Source of the DNA: Patella vulgata
Lineage: Eukaryota; Mollusca; Gastropoda; Patellidae
NCBI RefSeq assembly: GCF_932274485.2
Contig: NC_065880.2
Span: forward strand, 8,409,695 to 8,473,694
DNA: 64,000 nucleotides
Direction: 5' to 3'
The translations under genes were made by a program, and so were the position numbers. Position 1 is the first letter of the stretch, and each line of letters opens with the position of its first letter. Below are positions 35,645 through 43,498 of this stretch, in pieces. A model generated the notes under the pieces. That model made no database searches and was not told where the DNA came from. It saw only the letters and a program-made list of their open reading frames with translations.

Positions 35645-36363
35645 TGTAGCTGAGTGAGTAAGCTGTTGGCTCGCTAACCTGGACGTCTCGTTTTCGATCC
35701 CGGTGTTGGCGTACCCCCCTTGTCAGTGGTGCAGGGCTGTAACACTATCTTAGTGATAACAGAGATCAGTTTAGTAAATATATGATTTATTTACATCAGG
35801 CATATAAAACAGCTACATAACTACAACAGGAACATATATTAAATAGAAACTAGACTACGACAGGAACACATCAGGACGGACGATACATAACTATATTAAA
35901 TCCACCATTCCGCCCCTCTGCCAAGGCAGTGGCTGAACTCGGGTGAGTCCATGTACTCGTCCAAGCCTCTCTTCTCCCCTCGCTCGTCTCTGGTAGTCTC
36001 TCTTACTGTCAGTAAACTCCTGGTTATATAGCGTTCGACAATAGATAAGACTCATGATCATACATGCATTTGTCTCTTTATCACGTCATGGTATGATTAC
36101 TGACCAGTGTGTATTTCTTTGAAGTCAGGTCATGTGTAGGTCAATAAGTTCAATTTGATAAAAGTTATAGATCACTTTGTCACAGGGACAACGTATAGGC
36201 GTTCGGGTGGGAGTTCCATGTACACATTGGCGTGCACGTAAAAGATCCCTTGGACATTGTAATTTGATATAAGAGTAGACCGTAGCGCCGTAGTCAAAGC
36301 AACATTTTCTCATAGCACACTGCATGGTGTATGCCTGTCTTCAATAGTCTAGTCGGAGCAGAA
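35645..36363 (+). mobile_element. SINE-B split by the solo LTR
   Basis: The head (GTAGCTGAGTGAGTAAGC ... TTTTCGATCCCGG) to GTGGTGCAGGG at 35736, then the LTR fossil, then the body from GGGACAACGTATAGGCGTTC to AGTCGGAGCAGAAT. About a dozen SINE bases are missing at the join. Confidence 0.75.
35738..36184 (-). mobile_element. Solo LTR fossil, family not assigned
   Basis: Read on the - strand this about 447-bp block begins TGTGACA and ends TGTTACA. It has a TATA-like CTATATAACC about 130 bases in and an AATAAA signal near its end, the order of promoter and polyadenylation parts expected of a retroelement LTR. No second LTR or internal coding region lies nearby, so it looks like a solo LTR. It interrupts a SINE-B copy (35645-35737 and 36185-36363), so it is younger than that SINE. 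Confidence 0.6.
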
Positions 36364-36419
36364 TTGACCAGTGATTGACCAGTCCTTATTGTTGCAGATG
36401 TGCACATAGAAAGAATATC

Positions 36420-36559
36420 CTCTAGTCGTTCGGGTGGCACGACCAGATGAGGTTCATCCGTGTGCTTGTTGGCGTGTACATGAAAGATTCCTTAAAAATT
36501 TGAATTAGGCGAAGAAGTCTCTCATATTACACTGTATGGTGGTGTATAGCCGTCCCCAG
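36420..36559 (+). mobile_element. SINE-B body fragment, diverged
   Basis: TCTAGTCGTTCGGGTGGCAC to TGTATAGCCGTCCCCAG, with several gaps. It directly follows another copy. Confidence 0.65.
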
Positions 36560-36604
36560 ATATATACCATTATAAGCATGTTAAAGATCCCTTAAAAGCT
36601 ATTC

Positions 36605-36766
36605 GCTTGTCCAACCTCGTGGGTTTTCTCCGGGGCCTCTGTCCCCCCACCCCACTGCTAAAGACCCCTTCGCGCAAGCGAATTAATGAAACAAAATTGA
36701 GCCATACCGTACTCCCCAAATGGCCTAGTTTGTGTCGAATCTCTCTCTCTCTCTCTCTCTCTCTCA
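36605..36766 (+). mobile_element. SINE-A, head missing
   Basis: TTGTCCAACCTCGTGGGTTT to a CT tail at 36741-36766. Confidence 0.82.
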
Positions 36767-37202
36767 GCTGTTAATTCCTCTTCTAAATCTAAATTGTTTT
36801 ATTGTTCCTTGTTTGTCGTCTACCTTTTTTTGTTATTTATCAGCAGACCCAACTTCCGGAATACCCGCCACTTCCTGTTACAGCCGATTGGCTGCTTGTA
36901 GCATAGTGGTACATAGAAAAAACAGTCAAGTAAACTGAAATTGGATAGATCTAGTGTTTATTGGTTTAGAACGAGAGTTTATCGATTGGATAGTGTTATA
37001 TCACACTCTAATTGACAACTAGATTCTTCCCGCCAAATTTAACCTTGTAAATTGATTCAAGGTCAGACTAGCTGAATCAATTAAAAGCTGCTTTAGCGTC
37101 AATAATTCTATAAACTTTGTATCTTCCACCAATATAAATCCTTCTGTTTTTTAGTTGGTTATATGCGCGTGTTATTTTTAACCACACGGGCTATACATTA
37201 TC

Positions 37203-37335
37203 CCGGGGGCCGAATGGTTAGCACGTGTGCGCTGTATCATAAGGTTTGTCAATGATTCAACTGGCGTCGTGTCGATTCCCCGGTTGAACGTGATAAAGAG
37301 TAGGACGACGTTAAACCCCATTTCATTTCATTTAA
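37203..37335 (+). mobile_element. Chimeric SINE: SINE-A head on SINE-B tail
   Basis: The SINE-A head is intact to AAAGAGTAGG. The next bases are ACGTTAAACCCCATTTCATT, which is the SINE-B tail with ATTTC units. The join lies in AGTAGGACG, a string close to both families at that point. Confidence 0.82.
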
Positions 37336-37407
37336 TAGTTTCGATCAACTGAAGACTTGAATCACAAACCACCCTGCCTCCTCTATTCGGTGGTAAAACG
37401 TAGACTA

Positions 37408-37617
37408 GGGCTAAATCTATTTGTTAAGGCCAGCTCAATGTTTGTCAAGGTCGCTGAGATGTAAACAAGGTTAGGCCACGTGATTGTTGGCGAGAATGTC
37501 GTTTAGGGTAAGCATTGAAGCTATGTCCAGGATTAGAATTGAGATTAGCGCTAGCCCTGTTTACATCTCGTCATCTATGACGTAAAATTGAGCTGGCCTT
37601 ATCATTTAGCACTAACC
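37408..37617. mobile_element. GGCTAAAT-MITE copy 4
   Basis: A complete copy with both ends. It shares its roughly 70-bp left flank with copy 2. Confidence 0.82.
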
Positions 37618-37685
37618 GTACATGAAGACATGCTGACAGATTACGACAATCACCATTATACACAACCTGTTTGTACAGGAATTAA

Positions 37686-37812
37686 TGCAGGATGGAGGGC
37701 CTGACAAGGACAGCTGTTTAGTCGTTCGGATGGAACGAAAAACCGAGATCCCGTGTATACATTGGAATGCACATAAAAGATCCCTTGGCAGTTGGAATTC
37801 GATATAATTCAT
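37686..37812 (+). mobile_element. SINE-B internal segment with 16-bp target duplication
   Basis: TTTGTACAGGAATTAA lies on both sides (37670-37685, 37813-37828) and matches perfectly. The insert starts at TGCAGGATGGAGG and ends at CGATATAATTCAT, so it lacks both the head and the normal 3' tail. Confidence 0.88.
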
Positions 37813-37879
37813 TTTGTACAGGAATTAACGACATCCTGCTCCATTGAATGACGTGTGAAGTCACAGCCGTGACTTGAGA

Positions 37880-37934
37880 TAAAATGAAATGGGGTTTAAC
37901 GTCCTACTGTTCTGCCCCGATTGGGCTAATGAAG
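37880..37934 (-). mobile_element. SINE-B 3' fragment
   Basis: AAATGAAATGGGGTTTAACG to GGGCTAATGAAG, next to the dispersed repeat shared with 30137-30208. Confidence 0.75.
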
Positions 37935-38258
37935 TATCAGATGTCAATCCAGCAATGGCCAGAGAGGGATTTCTCGGGCCATTACTTCAAGAATATGCAA
38001 AAACTCTGTGTCCATTGTACTGAGCTCCTGTTGTAGGATACAGGGGACTATTAAACAATATTTTGATTGTGTACACAAACTACAAACCCCGAACAGGTCA
38101 TTGGCGAGTTCACTAGAACACGACACTCGGGGCTCGTTAGACGTTGGTTTTATTTCCGCTAAATTAACTTATCAAAATGGCGGATAGATTAATCCTAGTG
38201 TAACTGCTTAGTGGTCCTGCGGGGCCTATATTCCCAGGAATTTATATTTATTATACGA

Positions 38259-38260
38259 TT

Positions 38261-38295
<35 letters not shown>

Positions 38296-38510
38296 GTCAA
38301 CGTCCACTCGACACAAATTAGGTCATTTTTGGTTTCCATAATTGACTTGCGCGCATGGGTCTTTAGAAGTGGGAGGAAACCGAAGCTTCCGGAGAAAACC
38401 CACAAGGTTACACAGGCGACCATAACACTTGTCACGTACAAGCCGGAAATCGAAACTACACCACGTTGTGGTCCAACGCTCACGGCCGCCTACCAGCCCC
38501 CCCCCCCCCG
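38259..38510 (-). mobile_element. SINE-A, mostly complete
   Basis: (GA)n tail, body with a deletion around TTTGGTTTCC, altered head, then poly-C. Confidence 0.8.
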
Positions 38511-38595
38511 TATACGAATTAGAAGAGATCTTAAATGGAGGGGTAGAGGTGGGGGGGGGGGGGGGGTAAATCTGTATTAAATGGTCAAACATTCA

Positions 38596-38763
38596 AGATG
38601 AAATTAAATGTGGTTTAACATTCTACTGTGGCTCCTAAACTGGGCTAATGAAGACGGGCATACGCCATACAGTGTGCTATGAGGGAAATTTTGCCCAGGC
38701 AGGGACACTATGGCCTACTCTTATATCGAATTCTAACTGCCAAGGATTCTTTTACGTGCATCC
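38596..38763 (-). mobile_element. SINE-B, tail and half of the body
   Basis: ATGAAATTAAATGTGGTTTA to TTCTTTTACGTGCATCC. Confidence 0.8.
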
Positions 38764-38805
38764 CTGACAATAGGGATCGAAATACCAACAAGCTGTTTCG
38801 TCGCT

Positions 38806-39040
38806 GGGGGTTGGATGGCCGAATGGTCTGTCATTGAGTCAACTGGCAGGGTTTCGATTCCACGATTATACGTGACAAGGATTGGGTCGCCCGTCCAACC
38901 TCGTGTTTTTTTCCGGGTTCCCCGGTTTCCTCCCACTGCTAAAGACCCCTACGCGCAAGCAAAGTATTGAAATAAAAAAAAATTAAACCATATGTTAGTC
39001 CAGAAATGACCTAGTTTGTGTCGAGTGGACGTTAAACCCC

Positions 39041-39073
<33 letters not shown>
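38806..39073 (+). mobile_element. SINE-A with head deletion
   Basis: GGTTGGATGGCCGAATGG jumps to TCTGTCATTGAGTC, losing about 30 bases of the head. The body and CT tail are complete. Confidence 0.85.
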
Positions 39074-39076
<3 letters not shown>

Positions 39077-39110
39077 CGTCGCTGTTGTTTTTGTCGTAAA
39101 GTCAACGTAG

Positions 39111-39723
39111 CATTCTCAGACTTAATTTAAGAATTTACTCAACTTTCAACCACTCTTTATGAGAAATATCTTTGATCCAGAAACACAATTTTTTGCACAT
39201 AGTTTCTTATTGATGTATTTGATACATTAAAACAACAACAGTTTTATAAAGGGCTATATTTTAGTTAAATTAAGGTGAACAATTCTGAGTAAATTCTTAA
39301 ACATACACTATGCAAGAGCTAAATTTGCCTATTGCAGGTCTTTCTTTAGGCCTGAAATGTTATATAAACTATTAATTAGACATTTATTAACAAAACAAGA
39401 CCATAATCAACTCTCGATGGATACTCGAGATTTTAACTAGATTAAAACGGTTCGCCATTTAAAAATTTAATTTAAAAATGGGAAAGCGAGGCTAAGTCCC
39501 GATTATACCAGTGCCCTGGTTACCACTGTGCACACATCTTGTCAAAACTACAAACAATGATAACTTGACTGAGAATGAAGTAATTTGAATGAAATTTTCA
39601 ATATTTTCTTTTTTTATCATCTGTTTGTGAATTATTATAGCAAGAATGACCAACTCTTTATTAAACTCTTAACTATAATGTATCTTTAACTTTAGTCTGA
39701 GAATGCTTTGTGAACTTGGGTCC
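39111..39723. mobile_element. GGCC-MITE copy 2, split by TTAA-MITE
   Basis: Left part 39111-39300 and right part 39686-39723, with TTAA-MITE copy 4 in between. The outermost bases of the left end are missing. Confidence 0.8.
39301..39685 (+). mobile_element. TTAA-MITE copy 4, nested in a GGCC-MITE
   Basis: Flanked by TTAA (39297-39300, 39686-39689). Both sides continue the GGCC-MITE of 39111-39723, and the insertion point is the natural AATTCTTAA of that element, so the order of events is clear. Confidence 0.85.
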
Positions 39724-40094
39724 AGTATTGATAAACACTATTTCTCTCCAATATGACTCTAAACCATAGGCCTACGAGCTGGGGGTGCTGAGGGGGGGGG
39801 GGCGGCCGCTGGGAAAATTTGGGCACACAATTGTACTTTGTAAAAGTTGTATAAAAAATATTGTGTTCTTGAATGTGTCCAATTTATTATTATTATGTAA
39901 CATACTAAGAACCTAACTACATTTTTTGGGCACCAACCACCACCGCCCCCCAGTCAAAAATTTCCCCGTACGCCTATGCTCTAAATCCCGGTCTCTACTG
40001 ATTCAAATGATGATAAATAACCGGTGGTCAAGGTGGCCGGATTAATTAGGAAAATTTATCAATAAAAGGGAAGCGGAACTTGTAATTACTTCCT

Positions 40095-40258
40095 GTAACA
40101 GCAAAACTCTTACAAGTTTCACAAACCAATTAAAAACTCACTTGTTAAAACAATCTTATGCTGACTAAATTTTTGAACAGAGTTTATGCATATAGTTTAC
40201 TACTCATAAAAGCGCTTTGAGGATGCTTATGGATGGAATTGGCGCTCAAGAAATCGGC

Positions 40259-40298
<40 letters not shown>

Positions 40299-40306
40299 GT
40301 CCTACT
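40095..40306 (+). mobile_element. LINE 3' end (CR1/L2-like) with (TTA)n tail
   Basis: A short frame SFTNQLKTHLLKQSYAD ends in TAA at about 40168 and matches the last residues of the LINE at 53432-53834. The 3' UTR contains GCGCTTTGAGG and GGCGCTCAAGAAATCGGC, and a (TTA)n microsatellite tail follows to 40300. This is a dead 5'-truncated insertion. Confidence 0.75.
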
Positions 40307-40310
40307 TATA

Positions 40311-40587
40311 GTCCACATCATCAAGTGCCTAAACACGATACTTATTTTGAAGACTCTGAGCCTTATACGTGTAATCCTTTGGGTCCAAGCTAAATGAAAT
40401 GGAGTTTAACTTCTCACTTGTTCTCCACCGACTGGTCGTATGAAGATGGCTTACGTCATACATGGTACTATGGGGCAACATTTGACCGGGTTCGTACCAT
40501 CCGAACGACTAGAGATCTCCGTCCAGCATCACTGACAAGGGGAAAAGGCACCGAAAGTCCCAAGGAACTCTGACCTGTATTGGGGAC
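40311..40587 (-). mobile_element. SINE-B with the 86-bp companion repeat
   Basis: 40311-40396 repeats 5639-5722. 40394-40587 is SINE-B from AATGAAATGGAGTTTAACTT to GACCTGTATTGGGG, with a deletion in the middle. Confidence 0.75.
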
Positions 40588-40686
40588 ATTTATAGAGCGC
40601 CAACATCCAGCTAGATTAGCTGCTCTGTGCTGTGTATGAGTATGTTGGTGGTGGTTGCCAGCGAACATAAGGACTGTCACCGGACG

Positions 40687-40851
40687 TCGCATTCTCTAAC
40701 ACAACACGGTGTATACACAACTAGGCGTCATATTCTCTAGTACAACACGATGTATAAACAACTGGACGTCGCATTCTCTAGTACAACTGGGCGTCATATT
40801 CTCTAGCACAACACTATATGTAAACAGCTGGACGTAACATTCTCTAGCACA
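40687..40851. repeat. Tandem repeat of about 50 bp
   Basis: Three to four units with GCATTCTCTAGTACAACAC, TGTATAAACAACTGG and GCGTCATATTCTCTAG. Confidence 0.8.
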
Positions 40852-40855
40852 TTGG

Positions 40856-41144
40856 GGGGCGGGGGGAATGGCCGAATGGTTGGCACGTGCGCGCTGTATC
40901 CTAAGGCCTGTCATTGAGTCAACTTGCGTGGTTTCGAATCCTCTGTTGTACGTGACAAGGAGTAGGATTGCCTGTCCAACCTCGTGGGATTTCCGCGTTT
41001 CCTCCGGTTTCCTCCCACTGCTAAAGACCCCTACGCGCAAGTGATTAAACCATGTTATTCCCGAAATGACCTTGTTTGTGTCGAGTGGACGTTAAACCCA
41101 TCTCTCTCTCTCTCTCTCACTCTCTCTCTCTCTCTCTCTCTCTC
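40856..41144 (+). mobile_element. SINE-A, nearly full
   Basis: Head AATGGCCGAATGGTTGGCAC. The body lacks GAATTATTGAAATAAAATTG. The CT tail runs with breaks to 41174, and CTCGCACATCACT recurs after the separate CT tract at 41300-41331. Confidence 0.85.
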
Positions 41145-41293
41145 GCACATCACTTTCTCTCTCTCTCTCGCTCGCAGCAATGATGATAATGCTCATAACC
41201 ATAATTAATTCGGTAATGCATATATTTTATACAATCATTGATTTAAGAACATGTTCAAACTTATAATTGACAAATATATAATATGTTGCCTTG

Positions 41294-41334
<41 letters not shown>

Positions 41335-41461
41335 CATCACTGTGTGTAAAAACTGCTTACAATAGAAATTATTGATTTTATCGCATAAAGCTTAACAACA
41401 TATGGAAGACATATTAAATAAGCAACAATGCGTGTTATTGTATCCATATCTAGTATATAAA

Positions 41462-41620
41462 TATAGAATTAACAGAACACAATTTTTATGGGAAACAATC
41501 ACCAGTTTTATTCTAAAAGCACGACGTTTCGACAGGTATCCTCTTATCGTTATCGTTAAAACCAGTGATTGTTTCCCATAAAAATTGTGTTCTGTTAATG
41601 TGTTTCCCAAACGCTAAATG
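41462..41620 (-). repeat. Long hairpin with hammerhead-like core, copy 2
   Basis: Perfect 35-bp arms (41468-41502 and 41565-41599; ATTAACAGAACACAATTTTT..). On the - strand the loop contains GATAAGAGGATACC then TGTCGAAACGTCGTGC, which resembles a hammerhead core with a degenerate CTGATGAG box, followed by the shared flank CGCTAAATGTCACTCAAAGA. Confidence 0.55.
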
Positions 41621-41825
41621 TCACTCAAAGATAGATATAAAATTGATTATATAGTAATACGTAATAAAAATATTATTTAAACATATAATCTATAAATGAG
41701 CAATAGATTATTTTAATACTATTTTAATTCACCAAAGTTTAAAGTTACATTGTGCTTAAATAAAAACAATTAAGGAAGAGACTTGGATGAGTCTCTTGGA
41801 GATGTTGTTATATCGTACATGGATT

Positions 41826-42437
41826 GAAATGAAATGAAATTTAGCATCTTACTTTTTTGCACCTAACGGAGGGGCGTGGTTCCACCTTGTCAGTGATGCA
41901 GGACGGAGGGTCTGACAGGGACAGCTGTCTAGTCGTTCGGGTGGAACGAAAAACCGAGGTCCCACATTGGCGTGCACGTAAAAGATCCCGTGACAGTTGG
42001 AATTCGATATAAGAGTAGGCCGTAGTGCCGCTGTCCGGGCAAAATTTCCCTCATAGCACACTGTATGGCGTATGCCCGTTTTCATTAGCCCAGTTTGGGG
42101 CAGAACAGTAGGACGTTAAACCCCATTTCATTTCATTTCATTTCTGCACCTAACGGAAAATTGACGAGAGGGATTTTTTCCCCAAACACCCGCACTACAG
42201 TCGACTCATGTTTCGAATTCTATCAGGATTCGATACGTGCATACGGGGCCTCTCGGGTTTTTTTTTTTAGTGCTATCTTAGCGACTAGAGACTTTTCCTT
42301 GCCAGGCCCTTCGTCCTGCATAACTGACAAGGGAAACCATGTTTGGAAATCCCGGAACCTTTCTCCGCTAACACCAGGATCAAAGGTCACTCCTAATAAG
42401 TGACCGAGGTCCTTATCTACTGAGCCATCGTTGCTCC
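41826..42437 (-). mobile_element. SINE-B (older copy) split by a younger SINE-B
   Basis: The tail end is at 41826-41870 and the rest at 42145-42437, from GCACCTAACGGA to the head (CTACTGAGCCATCGTTGCTCCC). It holds a T run at 42258. Confidence 0.78.
41871..42144 (+). mobile_element. SINE-B nested in another SINE-B, 13-bp target duplication
   Basis: TGCACCTAACGGA flanks it exactly (41858-41870, 42145-42157). 5'-truncated at GGGGCGTGGTTCCACC, and ends in ATTTC units. The target is itself a SINE-B lying in the opposite orientation. Confidence 0.93.
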
Positions 42438-42914
42438 CTTTTAGACCACAAAATAGATATGAAAGTGGGGTGTACTAAATTTAATTGGTATAAAATTTAT
42501 GTTAAAATAGCATTGAATTATTCATAAAAGTTGTCGAACTGTTTCAAGTGTTTGACAGCGGTAATGCGGAAGCCTTGGTTTACAATGTTACGTCACAAAC
42601 TGGTCCAGGCAGAATTGGCGCCCTGTACTATTTTTATACTTTCGCGTACTAATTTATGAAACCATTTATACTAAATAGGAAACGGAAACGGAATGTTAAT
42701 CAGTTTATATACATTATTATATGCGGTGCGGCCGGCCCATCTGTGTCAATTCCTAGGTGCCAAATATTAGTGATTTAGTTCCTTTAACGCCTCGATAGGT
42801 CATTATCACTTTCAATCAGTGATTTTAACTGCTGGTCCGTTTAAAAAGGTTTCTCTTTAAATAGTAGCCAATAAACACCATATGGTACACACGGCAGATT
42901 ATATACATGTAGTT

Positions 42915-43036
42915 TGACTATTGGATGATAAACAGCTACAACATAACCACTGTGGTCTTTTCCTATATCGCACTCACGACAGAGTGACTATTGGATAACA
43001 AACAGCGACAACTGTGGCCTCTTCCTATATCGGATC
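42915..43036. repeat. Two-copy direct repeat just before the JmjC gene start
   Basis: The stretch beginning TGACTATTGGAT and ending CTTCCTATATCG occurs at about 42916-42970 and again at about 42984-43033, the second copy slightly shorter. It lies 25-145 bases before the ATG, so it probably covers the 5' UTR or core promoter. No clear TATA box or initiator was identified. Confidence 0.6.
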
Positions 43037-43061
43037 GTCCATCGGTACATATTGAAATAAT

Positions 43062-43498
43062 ATGGATCTATTAAGTGCCCGATTGTTTTTTTACTTTTTC
43101 ATCTATTTTACATGTTTTATTAGTCTGAATTATGGAAGCGAGGAAATCGATCTAACGACAGAACCAGGACATTTAAAACCATTCGGAACCGGGAGGCCAA
43201 TCCATGACATTGAGGAAGTACAGGGTTTCCCAAGTCCGGACGATTTTTTCAAAAACTATTTTTTTCCACAAAAACCTGTTAAAATAGCATCCGGTGCCAA
43301 AATGTCGCCTGCCTTTAAATTGTGGACGGACGAATATTTCTTGAATCTGAATATCCCGGAACATAGTACTGTTTTTCTGGAGACGGTTAAAAAAGAAAGT
43401 CGACAACAAAAAACGATGAATATGGCTTTCAAGAAGTTTGTGAAAACATACATGAATTCTACTTATTACATGGTGGACAATGTACCAGAATATCTAAA
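43062..43498 (+). CDS. Exon 1: signal peptide and N-terminal cupin region
   Basis: Codes residues 1-145 plus two bases of codon 146. The start is the first ATG of the frame, and it is followed at once by an aromatic-rich hydrophobic stretch (residues 8-22) with a likely cleavage after G25. The end of the exon codes DNVPEYL, the usual lead-in to the catalytic strands in JmjC proteins. The donor is AAA|GTAAGA. Reading on past the donor meets a stop within one codon, so the exon must be spliced. Confidence 0.9.

Noticed and set aside
43173-43453. Two - strand frames opposite exon 1
   Set aside because: Antisense shadows; the + strand has the signal peptide, conserved motifs and splice sites.
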